The position numbers and the translations under genes were made by a program. Of a DNA stretch of 28,296 nt, positions 16,374-24,073 are shown piece by piece; positions within the stretch are counted from its first letter, which is position 1; every line of letters begins with the position of its first letter. The stretch spans positions 1-28,296 of the forward strand of contig UQHH01000030.1 of assembly GCA_900540865.1 (NCBI GenBank), read 5' to 3'. Origin of the DNA: an uncultured Oscillospiraceae bacterium. Its GTDB lineage: Bacteria; Bacillota; Clostridia; Oscillospirales; Acutalibacteraceae. The notes beneath the pieces are model-generated. The model ran no database searches and was not told the origin of the DNA. It saw nothing but the letters and a program-made list of their open reading frames with translations.

Positions 16374-16412
16374 TTTTTGCATATAGCAAAAAAGGGACGG
16401 CAACGTCCCTTT
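16374..16412 (-). terminator. strong intrinsic terminator after rplS, with an overlapping second hairpin
   Basis: AAAGGGACG (16391-16399) and CGTCCCTTT (16404-16412) form a perfect stem around GCAA. On the - strand it runs straight into six T residues, a textbook terminator. TTTTTGC (16374-16380) and GCAAAAA (16386-16392) form a second perfect inverted repeat that uses the U-tract, so the two structures compete. It separates the ribosomal gene from the signal peptidase genes. Confidence 0.8.
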
Positions 16413-16424
16413 ATCCGTTCGATA

Positions 16425-16769
16425 TTACCGGATTTGCTCCTTAACCTTTGCGGCCTTACCGACTCTGTCACGCAGATAATAGAGCTTGCTCCTGCGGACC
16501 TTACCGTGTCTGACGACCTGTACGTCCTTGACGTTCGGGGAGTGAACCGGGAATACCCTTTCCACGCCTACGCCGTAGGATACGCGCCTTACGGTAAACG
16601 TCGCCGCGACACCGCTGCCCTTTTTGGCAATGACAGTGCCCTCGAACATCTGGATTCTTTCTCTTTCGCCTTCACGAATATTGACGCTGATTCTTACTGT
16701 GTCGCCAATTTCGAACTTTGGCAGCTCGTTCTTCAAAGAATCCGCCGCGATTGTTTTCAGTGCATCCAT
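16425..16769 (-). CDS. rplS: 50S ribosomal protein L19
   Basis: L19 lies at the interface of the two ribosomal subunits. The 114 residues are the normal length. The family features are the N-terminal PKFEIGDTVRISVNIREGERERIQMFEGTV region in part, the GSGVAATFTVRR segment, the VERVFPVHSPN box and RSKLYYLRDRVGKAAKVKE at the end. The ATG at 16769 follows TTAGGAGG. The gene has its own promoter and leader upstream and a strong terminator downstream, so it can be expressed at high level independently of its neighbours. Confidence 0.97.
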   Translation of the reverse strand: MDALKTIAADSLKNELPKFEIGDTVRISVNIREGERERIQMFEGTVIAKKGSGVAATFTVRRVSYGVGVERVFPVHSPNVKDVQVVRHGKVRRSKLYYLRDRVGKAAKVKEQIR

Positions 16770-16892
16770 TTAGATAGCCTCCTAAATTTTCAGACATTCA
16801 TAACCTAACCGGCCAGAGGACTGTCCGCTTCAATGTCTCGGTAAAATACCGGGCCGTTGAACCCCATCGAGCAAACGACGGATTTCAAATGC
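16770..16892 (-). promoter_or_regulatory. probable L19 leader RNA (autoregulatory 5' UTR)
   Basis: The predicted transcript has about 120 nt before the rplS start, longer than needed for translation. It can form a small hairpin CGGTA-TTT-TACCG, and AACGGCC can pair with GGCCGGTT around it. L19 leaders bound by L19 are known in Firmicutes, and position and size fit. I could not match the consensus base by base, so the assignment rests on context and structure. Confidence 0.45.
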
Positions 16893-16898
16893 TTTAGT

Positions 16899-16927
16899 AT
16901 TATAGCATGATATGGAATAAGTTGCAA
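16899..16927 (-). promoter_or_regulatory. sigma-A-type promoter of rplS
   Basis: On the - strand TTGCAA (16922-16927) and TATAAT (16899-16904) are separated by exactly 17 bp, a near-consensus housekeeping promoter. Start of transcription is expected near 16892. It lies in the gap after the rluD-type gene, which ends at 16936. Confidence 0.85.
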
Positions 16928-16935
16928 GAATTTTT

Positions 16936-17865
16936 TTACGAAAAACCTGCTTCTTTTCTCAGTTTTTCAAGAAACGAGGTAAAATAGGGCGGCAGCTCGC
17001 TTGTAAATTCCAGATGCTTTCCGGTAACGGGATGGATAAACCCGATTTTACGCGCGTGCAGGCATTGCCCCGCAAGCCCTTTCACTGCTTTTTTAGGGCC
17101 GTAGACCTCGTCCCCCGCGACGGGGTGGCCGAGATAGGCCATGTGCACGCGAATTTGGTGGGTCCTGCCCGTTTCGAGCCGCACGGAAAGATGTGTAAAC
17201 GAGCCGAAGCGCTCCAGCACCTGATAATGTGAAACGGCGCTGCGGGAGTGGCTTTGCGTGACCGCCATCCTCTTGCGGTCGCTTGGATGTCTTCCGAGCG
17301 GCGCGTCTACCGTGCCCTCTTCCGTTTTTATGTTACCGTGCACGACCGTTTCGTATTCTCTTGTAAAGCTGTGCTCCTTGATTTGCTGTGCGAGCCCCTG
17401 GTGGGCGCGGTCGTTCTTTGCGACAATCAGAAGGCCGCTCGTGTCCTTGTCGATGCGGTGCACGATGCCGGGGCGCACAACGCCGCCAATACCCGACAGG
17501 GAGCCGCCGCAGTGGTAAAGCAGCGCGTTTACAAGCGTATGGCTGTAATTCCCCGCCGCCGGATGCACGACCATGCCCTTCGGCTTATTGACCACGAGCA
17601 GGTCGCCGTCCTCATAAACGATGTCGAGCGGGATATTCTCAGGCTCCGCCGAAAGCGAAACAGGCGCGGGGATCTCCACCGCAACGCAGTCCCCTGCTTT
17701 GAGCTTATAGTTTTTACCCTGTACCCTGCCGTTCACAAGTACCAGCCCGTCCCCGCACAGCTTCGCAAGAAAGCTGCGCGTTTTGCCGGGAAGCTGCTCG
17801 GAAAGGTACTTGTCCATACGCTTGCCATCGTCCTCGGGCAGCGCGTAAAGCTCATGTTTATTCAT
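16936..17865 (-). CDS. rluD: RluD-type 23S rRNA pseudouridine synthase
   Basis: This enzyme isomerises specific uridines to pseudouridine in RNA, most likely large-subunit rRNA. The 309 residues begin with an S4 RNA-binding domain (about 15-66). The RluA-family catalytic domain follows, with HRIDKDTSGLLIVAK containing the catalytic Asp139, then the ETGRTHQIRVH motif. The ATG at 17865 overlaps the lspA stop by 8 nt, so the two are coupled. The frame is open to 17928 but that extension overlaps lspA. lspA followed by this gene (ylyB in Bacillus) is a conserved pair; the exact target uridines cannot be read from sequence. Confidence 0.94.
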   Translation of the reverse strand: MNKHELYALPEDDGKRMDKYLSEQLPGKTRSFLAKLCGDGLVLVNGRVQGKNYKLKAGDCVAVEIPAPVSLSAEPENIPLDIVYEDGDLLVVNKPKGMVVHPAAGNYSHTLVNALLYHCGGSLSGIGGVVRPGIVHRIDKDTSGLLIVAKNDRAHQGLAQQIKEHSFTREYETVVHGNIKTEEGTVDAPLGRHPSDRKRMAVTQSHSRSAVSHYQVLERFGSFTHLSVRLETGRTHQIRVHMAYLGHPVAGDEVYGPKKAVKGLAGQCLHARKIGFIHPVTGKHLEFTSELPPYFTSFLEKLRKEAGFS

Positions 17866-18358
17866 GCTTTTGCGCCGTCGCTTCCAGCTCTTCCTTCTCG
17901 TGCTTGGTTTTAAAGAAATCAGACACAAAGAAAAGGTAAATCACAAGCAGGACTGTTCCGAATGTAATACAGTAATCCGCAAAGTTGCATACGGGCGGAA
18001 AAAAGGAAAGCTGGATATAATCAACCACATAGCCTAAGAAAATCCGGTCGATTAAATTCCCTATTCCGCCGCCGATAATGAGCGCCAGCGATATAAAAAA
18101 CAGCTTGCTCCTGTTTCTTGCGCGGAACAGGACAACAACCAATACCACCATGACAATCGCTGTCAGCGTAATGAAAATCCAGCGCTGGTTTTCAAGCATA
18201 CCGAAGGCCGCGCCCTTGTTTTCCACATAGACGAAGCGCAGCAGCGGGTCGAGCACCGTCACGGGGCCGCCGACTTTTATCGTATTGACGACCAAAAGCT
18301 TTAAAAGCTGGTCAATGAGCACCAAAACAGCGGCGCCAACAATCGCAAGTACCGGCAA
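17858..18358 (-). CDS. lspA: lipoprotein signal peptidase (signal peptidase II)
   Basis: This membrane aspartyl protease cleaves the signal peptide of prolipoproteins after lipid attachment. The 166 residues have four membrane segments. The motif GGIGNLIDR is followed by the two catalytic aspartates, in YVVDYI (about Asp113) and in CNFADYC (about Asp128). The tail is Lys/Glu-rich. I chose the TTG at 18358 because AGGAGT lies 7 nt upstream; the alternative GTG at 18367 directly abuts that site. It follows ileS, as in many Firmicutes, with a hairpin between. Confidence 0.96.
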   Translation of the reverse strand: MPVLAIVGAAVLVLIDQLLKLLVVNTIKVGGPVTVLDPLLRFVYVENKGAAFGMLENQRWIFITLTAIVMVVLVVVLFRARNRSKLFFISLALIIGGGIGNLIDRIFLGYVVDYIQLSFFPPVCNFADYCITFGTVLLVIYLFFVSDFFKTKHEKEELEATAQKHE

Positions 18359-18380
18359 AGAAATCACTCCTATACGAAAA

Positions 18381-18409
18381 GCGGCGTATCTCTATACGGG
18401 ACACGCCGC
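18381..18409 (-). terminator. hairpin between ileS and lspA
   Basis: GCGGCGT (18381-18387) and ACGCCGC (18403-18409) form a 7-bp GC-rich stem with a 15-nt loop. On the - strand TTTT follows. It ends 23 nt before the lspA start, so no promoter fits in between and readthrough into lspA is probable. Confidence 0.55.
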
Positions 18410-18418
18410 CGCAATTTT

Positions 18419-21190
18419 TTATTTTCCTAATACGGCCGCACAGCGGTTGCAGATAGCCGGATGCTCATGATTTTGCCCGACTGTTTCGCTGTAGCACCAG
18501 CAGCGCTCGCACTTTTCGCCGTCTGCTTTGGAAATCGCAACAGAAAGCTCGCCGCCTTCCGTCTTTACCACATCGATGCCGGAAACGATAAACGCAGTCT
18601 TCAGCTCGTCTTCCACAGACTTGATAAAATCGTATAATTCGCCCGCGCAGGAAAGCGTGACCTTTGCTTCCAGCGAAGCGCGGATTTGTTTTTCCTTGAC
18701 CGCCTCTTCGAGCGACTTTTTGACAATGTCGCGCAGCTCATGGATTCTGTCCCATTTCGCCATAAATCCGTCGTCGAGCCCGAGCTCCTGAAGCCTGGGC
18801 ATTTCATTATAGAGCACGTGCCGCGGGTCGTTTTCCTTGCCGTGCGGCATGTATTTCCAGATTTCATCAGAGGTGTACGCGAGTATCGGGGCAATCATCC
18901 TGGTCATTGCGTCGAGTATGATATAAACCGCCGTCTGCGCGGCACGGCGCGGTTTGCCGTCCGCGGTTTCCGTGTAGAGCCTGTCTTTGAGCACATCGAG
19001 ATAGAAATTAGACATATCCACGACGCAGAAGTTATGGATGCCATGGTAAACCTGGTGGAATTCAAACGCGTCGTAAGAAGCGCGCACCTTTTTATTGAGC
19101 TCGTCGAGCTTTGCAAGCGCCCATTTATCGATTGGGAACAGCTCACCGGGCGAAACCATGTCGGTGTCGGGGTTGAAATCGTTTAAATTACCGAGGATAT
19201 ACCGCGCGGTGTTCCTGATTTTGCGGTAGGATTCGGAAAGCTGCTTTAGAATATCCTTGGAAATGCGGATATCCGCGTGGTAATCGGAGGACGCAACCCA
19301 CAGGCGCAGGACGTCCGCGCCGTACTGGTTGATAATATCCTGCGGCTCAATGCCGTTACCGAGCGACTTGGACATCTTCCGTCCATCCCCGTCCACAACC
19401 CAGCCGTGCGTGAGCACCGCCTCGTAAGGGGCGCGCCCCGTCGTTGCGACCGAGGTCAAAAGAGAGGACTGGAACCATCCCCTGTACTGGTCAGCGCCCT
19501 CAAGGTAGAGGTCTGCGGGCCATTTTAGATAGGGCCTTTCCTGTAAAACGGCCGCGTGGGTCGAGCCGGAGTCGAACCAAACGTCCATGATGTCCTTTTC
19601 TTTATCAAACTCATGCGCGCCGCACTTTTTACAGGCAGTTCCCTCCGGCAGGATTTCGGACGCGTCCTTTGTAAACCACGCATCGCTGCCCTCCTTGCGG
19701 AACAGCTGGGCGACCGCGAGCATCGCGTCTTTATCGATAAGCGGCTCGCCGCATTCCTTGCAGAAGAAAATCGGGATTGGAACGCCCCACTTGCGCTGGC
19801 GGGAAATACACCAGTCCTTGCGCTCACGCACCATGGAGGTTATCCTGTCCTGTCCCCATCCGGGTATCCACTGCACCTGGTCAATGGCGTTTACCGCCGC
19901 GTCCTTGAAGTCGTCTACAGAGCAGAACCACTGGTCTGTCGCGCGGAACAAAACGGGGTTTTTGCAGCGCCAGCAATGCGGGTACTGGTGGTTGATTTTT
20001 TTCATCGCAAACAGCGCGCCGGTGCTTTCAAGGTGCTGTGCTATCGGCTTATTCGCTTCCCCGGTCAAAAGGCCCTCAAACTGCCCGGCTTCCGTTGTAA
20101 GCCTGCCGTCCGCGTCAACCGGGACGACGACGGGAAGCTCCTTGTAATTGCGGCAGACGTCAAAGTCCTCAACGCCGTGGCCGGGCGCCGTGTGGACGCA
20201 GCCGGTACCGCTTTCGAGCGTAACATGGTCGCCTACGATGACGAGCGACGTGCGGTCGAGGAACGGGTGCCGCGTTTTCATATATTCAAGCTCTGAGCCC
20301 TTTAGCGTGCCCACAACCTCATATTCTGTAATACCGGCGGCCTCCATAGCGTCCTTGTAAAGCTCCTGCGCCATCACGTAATATTCGCCGCCGCTTTTCA
20401 ACAGGCAATAGTCAAAGGACGGACCGACGCAGATTGCCACGTTGCCGGGCAGCGTCCAGGTCGTCGTCGTCCAGATGACGAAGGAAACCTTCGACGGGTC
20501 GGCGCCCATCGCGGAAAATTTGCCTAAATCGTCCGTCACTCCAAATTTTACATAGATGGAATAGCACGGGTCGTCGGAATACTCGATTTCCGCCTCGGCA
20601 AGCGCCGTTTTGCAGTCGGGGCACCAGTAAACCGGCTTGAGTCCCTTATAGATATAGCCCTTGCAGGCCATTTCGGCAAAGACTTCAATCTGCTTTGCCT
20701 CAAATTCCTTAACGAGCGTAATATAGGGGTTATCCCATTCGCCGATGACGCCCAGACGCTTGAACTGTGTGCGCTGCTCGTCAAGATAGGAAAGCGCAAA
20801 TTCACGGCAGATTTTGCGGAGCTCCACGTCGGAAATGGTGGACGAATTTTCAACGCCCGCCTTTTTGCGCGCCTTGAGCTCCGTAGGGAGTCCATGTGTG
20901 TCCCAGCCAGGTACATAGGGGGACTTGAAGCCCGCCATGTTCTTATAACGGACGATGATATCCTTCAAAACCTTATTGAGCGCCGTACCGAGATGAATAC
21001 TGCCGTTTGCGTACGGAGGGCCGTCATGGAGCACATAGAGGGGCTTGCCCTCGTTTTTCTCCATCAGTTTTTCGTATATCTTCTCATCCTCCCAATTTTT
21101 GAGCGTTTCAGGCTCGCTTTTCGGGAGCCCCGCGCGCATGGGAAATTCGGTTTTGGGAAGATTGAGCGTTGCATTATAATCCTGTGGCAT
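18419..21190 (-). CDS. ileS: isoleucyl-tRNA synthetase
   Basis: This enzyme charges tRNA-Ile with isoleucine in the cytoplasm and edits valine. The 923 residues of this class I synthetase show the HIGH-type motif HLGT (66-69, in NGSIHLGTALNK) and a large editing insertion (about 190-390, with TWTLPGN and GTGCVHTAPGHG). KMSKS in GRKMSKSLGNG and a C-terminal zinc ribbon (CERCWCY and CNRC) complete it. I chose the ATG at 21190 (MPQDYNATL) because AAAGGGAGAG lies upstream; the frame runs back to 21298 through the leader hairpins. A structured 153-nt leader separates it from divIVA. Confidence 0.97.
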   Translation of the reverse strand: MPQDYNATLNLPKTEFPMRAGLPKSEPETLKNWEDEKIYEKLMEKNEGKPLYVLHDGPPYANGSIHLGTALNKVLKDIIVRYKNMAGFKSPYVPGWDTHGLPTELKARKKAGVENSSTISDVELRKICREFALSYLDEQRTQFKRLGVIGEWDNPYITLVKEFEAKQIEVFAEMACKGYIYKGLKPVYWCPDCKTALAEAEIEYSDDPCYSIYVKFGVTDDLGKFSAMGADPSKVSFVIWTTTTWTLPGNVAICVGPSFDYCLLKSGGEYYVMAQELYKDAMEAAGITEYEVVGTLKGSELEYMKTRHPFLDRTSLVIVGDHVTLESGTGCVHTAPGHGVEDFDVCRNYKELPVVVPVDADGRLTTEAGQFEGLLTGEANKPIAQHLESTGALFAMKKINHQYPHCWRCKNPVLFRATDQWFCSVDDFKDAAVNAIDQVQWIPGWGQDRITSMVRERKDWCISRQRKWGVPIPIFFCKECGEPLIDKDAMLAVAQLFRKEGSDAWFTKDASEILPEGTACKKCGAHEFDKEKDIMDVWFDSGSTHAAVLQERPYLKWPADLYLEGADQYRGWFQSSLLTSVATTGRAPYEAVLTHGWVVDGDGRKMSKSLGNGIEPQDIINQYGADVLRLWVASSDYHADIRISKDILKQLSESYRKIRNTARYILGNLNDFNPDTDMVSPGELFPIDKWALAKLDELNKKVRASYDAFEFHQVYHGIHNFCVVDMSNFYLDVLKDRLYTETADGKPRRAAQTAVYIILDAMTRMIAPILAYTSDEIWKYMPHGKENDPRHVLYNEMPRLQELGLDDGFMAKWDRIHELRDIVKKSLEEAVKEKQIRASLEAKVTLSCAGELYDFIKSVEDELKTAFIVSGIDVVKTEGGELSVAISKADGEKCERCWCYSETVGQNHEHPAICNRCAAVLGK

Positions 21191-21221
21191 TTGACTAGTT
21201 CTCTCCCTTTGTAAAATTGCC

Positions 21222-21279
21222 GGTATCAGTCCAAATACCAATCCAGCCCAGAGACAAGCCCCGCGCCTGAATTGGTATT
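21222..21279 (-). promoter_or_regulatory. ileS leader with mutually exclusive hairpins
   Basis: AATACCAAT (21234-21242) and ATTGGTATT (21271-21279) are perfect 9-bp inverted copies with a 28-nt loop. GGTAT (21222-21226) and ATACC (21235-21239) form a second hairpin that uses the same bases and is followed on the - strand by a TTTT. The two cannot form together, the layout of an attenuator. No T-box sequence is seen. Confidence 0.45.
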
Positions 21280-21343
21280 TCGACGTCAAACGATTCAATT
21301 ATTGATTTATCTGTCTCATAAAGCGGACAGCATGATTACTTTA

Positions 21344-22048
21344 TTATTTCTTGCCGGTTACGCTGTAATTCTCGCCGAATTTGAGGTCGCTGTATTTATT
21401 TTCCTTCTCTTCCTCGTCTTTAGCGGGTTCCTTTGCTGGCTCCGCCGCAGGGGCTGTGGTCTGGGACGAAATGTCGACGACCTCTTCCTCCTTAGCCGGC
21501 GCCGCTTCCTGCTTCGGCTGCTCTTCCTTTACGGGAGCGTAAACCGCGTCGCTTGTCGGATAGTCGCGGTCGAGCTGGGCCTTCTTGTTGCCGATTTCTT
21601 TTGCCGTCGGCAAGTCCTCCAGCATCCTGATATGGCTGTTATAGGTTTCAAGCAGCTGCTCACGCAGGACGACCGCGTCAGCTTGGAGCTTTAAGTAATC
21701 GTTTTTCTGCTTGACGACGGACGCGTTCGCGCCGACGACGATATCCTGTGCCTTGAGCTGTGCTTTCTTGATGATTTCCTCCGCCTTGGCGTTTGCTTCC
21801 TTAACGGTGGAATCCATCATCTTCTGTGCGTTTAAAAGGGCGCCCCGTACGTTTTCCTCGTCCTTGCGGTATTCCTCAATGCGCTTTGCAAGGATGTCGA
21901 GCTTCTTTACAAGGTCGATTTTGTCCCTTTTATACTGCTCGAGCGTCTCAGCTACCTCTTCCTTGAACGCCTCCACATCCTCAGGACGGCAGCCGCCGAG
22001 ATTTGCCTTTCTGAATGTTACGCTCCTTACTTCTTCAGCTGTCAGCAT
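21344..22048 (-). CDS. divIVA: DivIVA-domain protein
   Basis: This cytoplasmic coiled-coil protein binds negatively curved membrane at the septum and poles and organises division and growth. Of 234 residues, the N-terminus (MLTAEEVRSVTFRKANLGGCRPEDVEAF in part) is the membrane-binding DivIVA start. A long coiled coil follows (about 30-150), and then an acidic Pro/Ala/Glu-rich tail (EEEVVDISSQTTAPAAEPAKE in part). The ATG at 22048 follows TAGGAGAG. It comes 13 nt after ylmH, at its conserved position in the division cluster just before ileS. Confidence 0.94.
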   Translation of the reverse strand: MLTAEEVRSVTFRKANLGGCRPEDVEAFKEEVAETLEQYKRDKIDLVKKLDILAKRIEEYRKDEENVRGALLNAQKMMDSTVKEANAKAEEIIKKAQLKAQDIVVGANASVVKQKNDYLKLQADAVVLREQLLETYNSHIRMLEDLPTAKEIGNKKAQLDRDYPTSDAVYAPVKEEQPKQEAAPAKEEEVVDISSQTTAPAAEPAKEPAKDEEEKENKYSDLKFGENYSVTGKK

Positions 22049-22061
22049 AGTAATATCTCTC

Positions 22062-22823
22062 CTATCTGTATTGTTTAATAACCAGTCTGACTCTTCCCTT
22101 TTTGGTCAGCCCATCGCTTTGACCAATCACAAATTTACCTTTCCCCCGGATAACGAGCTTGTCATCCGGTTTTAACACCATACTTACGCTGTCCTTCACC
22201 TGATGATTTACAGAAACCATCCCCGACGCGATAAGCTTTACGCTTTTTTCCCTGCTGATATGTAAGACGGCAGCCACTACGGCGTCAAGCCGCAGGGAAG
22301 CAAGCGTACAGGTTATTTCCTCCGGAGGCCTCCCTCCGGGGAGCAGGCCGTCCGCGCCCGCCTTTATTTTTACACCGACGCGGCCGATTTTATCGACCTG
22401 CGTACAAATGTAATCCGCTAATTCCTCCTTGACGAAAACGACGCTTCCGCCTTCGCCGACAAGAATGTCGCCGACTGCCTCCCGCTTGATTCCCGTTCCC
22501 ATCAATGCGCCCAAAAAATCCCTGTGGCTAAGATTATAAGCCGAAGGATAAGAAAACGCAAGGGGAATTATAGGGAAAGAGGCGGCGTTTGGCTCCATAT
22601 AATCGGGAAAAGCGCCGAACATGCAGCGCTCTCCATCCTCATATCCGGCAAAAAACAGATAATTTGTAAAACGCTGCCGCTTTGCCGCCGCGCGCGCCGC
22701 CGGCTGTTCTTCCGGCGTAAGAAAGCTCGTATAAAACGGGTACTGCTTATCCAGGCATTGGGTAATACAATCCTCAATCCTTGCGGCAAGCCACTTTTCG
22801 TCGTCTTTTCCGGGTAAACCCAT
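22062..22823 (-). CDS. ylmH: YlmH family S4-domain RNA-binding protein
   Basis: The 253-residue protein has a C-terminal S4 RNA-binding domain (about 180-240, RLDAVVAAVL through VKLIASGMVSVNHQ to KLVIRGKGKF). It is preceded by the YlmH-specific domain, including FAGYEDGERCMFGAFPDY and HRDFLGALMGTGIKRE. Family members associate with ribosomes, and work in Bacillus links YlmH to rescue of stalled ribosomes. The ATG at 22823 is 3 nt after the sepF stop with only a weak binding site (AAGAG), so it is probably coupled to sepF. The sepF-ylmH-divIVA order is conserved in Firmicutes, though YlmG is absent here. Confidence 0.93.
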   Translation of the reverse strand: MGLPGKDDEKWLAARIEDCITQCLDKQYPFYTSFLTPEEQPAARAAAKRQRFTNYLFFAGYEDGERCMFGAFPDYMEPNAASFPIIPLAFSYPSAYNLSHRDFLGALMGTGIKREAVGDILVGEGGSVVFVKEELADYICTQVDKIGRVGVKIKAGADGLLPGGRPPEEITCTLASLRLDAVVAAVLHISREKSVKLIASGMVSVNHQVKDSVSMVLKPDDKLVIRGKGKFVIGQSDGLTKKGRVRLVIKQYR

Positions 22824-22826
22824 CTC

Positions 22827-23318
22827 TTAGAAATACACGCCGTTGTTTTCAAGCTCGTCGAGCAGGTCGTCACCCGTCAGGTCGACGTTGTTCGGGATGA
22901 TGATAAACGTGCTCGTCGCAATCCTTTTGATTTTGCCCTTGTTGGCATATGCGCAGCCGCTGAGGAAATCGATAATGCGGCGGGACATATCCCTGTTTGT
23001 ATTTTCGAGGTTTAAAACCACGGTATGCATTTTAATCAGCTCGTCCGCGATAGCCCTCGTCTCTTCTCCAAAGCGTTCCGGTTTGAAGAGAACGACCTGG
23101 AGCTTTGCCGTCGCGTTTATGTTTACAACCTTGTTGCGCCTGGGCGCCGAAGCGCTTTCCCTCTGGTAAGAATAATCCGAAGAGGAGGAGGATGAGCTGC
23201 TGCTTGAAGCGTTGAAATCCTCTTCGCCTTCGTCCTCATAGGCGTACTCATCGTACTCGTCGTACTCGTCGTCCGGTGCGTCCCACATCCGTTTAAACTT
23301 ATCCACTAAACCTGCCAT
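22827..23318 (-). CDS. sepF: cell division protein SepF
   Basis: SepF anchors FtsZ filaments to the membrane and shapes the septum. The 163 residues comprise an N-terminal amphipathic membrane helix (MAGLVDKFKRMW) and an acidic linker with DEY repeats (18-25). A run of ten serines (38-47) and the C-terminal SepF core (about 64-145), with the FLSG turn used for dimerisation, follow. The ATG at 23318 matches the expected membrane helix and has GGAGGT upstream at 11 nt. It lies 20 nt after the YggS-type gene. The DEY and Ser repeats are low-complexity DNA that may vary in length between strains. Confidence 0.95.
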   Translation of the reverse strand: MAGLVDKFKRMWDAPDDEYDEYDEYAYEDEGEEDFNASSSSSSSSSSDYSYQRESASAPRRNKVVNINATAKLQVVLFKPERFGEETRAIADELIKMHTVVLNLENTNRDMSRRIIDFLSGCAYANKGKIKRIATSTFIIIPNNVDLTGDDLLDELENNGVYF

Positions 23319-23338
23319 TTTTAACAATACCTCCAATT

Positions 23339-24073
23339 TTATCTGATAAGTCGGGGGCCAAACAGGGAGGAACCAATCCTCACCATATTCGCTCCTTCCA
23401 GAATCGCTTCATAGTAGTCGGAAGACATACCCATGGACAGGGTATCCATAGATACATTATCCATTTTTTTGTCCTTAATGTCAATAAACAGTTTGCGCAT
23501 ACAGGAAAAATATTTACGAATTTCGCTTTTCGTGTCGCAAATGGGCGGTATTGCCATCAATCCGCGGATGGAAATTCCCTCTATTTCCCTGATTTGGAAT
23601 ATAAGCGCTTCCAGCCCCTGCGGGAGAACGCCGGATTTGTTCTCTTCCGCGCCGATGTTGACTTCCAGGAGGATATTGGTCACAATTCCTTTCATAACGG
23701 ACTGCCTGCCGATTTCCGAAGCAAGCTTCACGCTGTCGACAGACTGTATCATACTGGCCTTTCCGACGATTTGACGCACCTTGTTTGACTGCAAATGCCC
23801 GATAAATTGCAAAGAAGCGTTTTCTAGGTCGTATTCCTCATACTTGGACAAAAGCTCCTGCACCCTGTTTTCACCGATGTGGCGCAGACCGAGGGAAATC
23901 GCGTAATTGATTGCCGCCGCGTCTACCGTTTTGGTCGCCGCAAGGAACGTAATGTCTTCCCTGTTCCGTCCGCTTTCCTGCGCGGCCTTTGTAACGTTTT
24001 CTTCTATCGTCCGGTAATTTGAGGCTATATCCTGCAATCTTTTTTCATCAAAGCTTGACGACCTTTCCGTCAT
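23339..24073 (-). CDS. ylmE: YggS/YlmE family pyridoxal phosphate homeostasis protein
   Basis: This single-domain PLP-binding protein helps keep the free PLP pool balanced; no catalytic activity is firmly known. The 244 residues form the alanine racemase-like barrel. The PLP lysine is Lys48 in FLAATKTV, followed by HIGENRVQE, FIGHLQSNK and the phosphate-binding LSMGMSSDY and VRIGSSLFG. The ATG at 24073 follows AAGGAGCC and lies 26 nt inside the end of the HlyD-like gene. Its place just before sepF is conserved in Firmicutes. Confidence 0.95.
   Translation of the reverse strand: MTERSSSFDEKRLQDIASNYRTIEENVTKAAQESGRNREDITFLAATKTVDAAAINYAISLGLRHIGENRVQELLSKYEEYDLENASLQFIGHLQSNKVRQIVGKASMIQSVDSVKLASEIGRQSVMKGIVTNILLEVNIGAEENKSGVLPQGLEALIFQIREIEGISIRGLMAIPPICDTKSEIRKYFSCMRKLFIDIKDKKMDNVSMDTLSMGMSSDYYEAILEGANMVRIGSSLFGPRLIR

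Noticed and set aside
16799..16812. Repeat shared between the rplS leader (about 16799-16810) and the rnhB start (about 13799-13810)
   Set aside because: The 12-base match CATAACCTAACC is short, occurs in different contexts (start codon in one, leader in the other) and is probably chance.
21191..21298. N-terminal 36-residue extension of IleS with a hydrophobic stretch
   Set aside because: It would read through the leader hairpins and lacks a ribosome binding site. The ATG at 21190 has AAAGGGAG upstream and matches the usual IleS N-terminus.
21191..21343. T-box riboswitch upstream of ileS
   Set aside because: The position is right, but the conserved antiterminator sequence TGGNACCGCG is not visible on the - strand and the gap is short for a full T-box.
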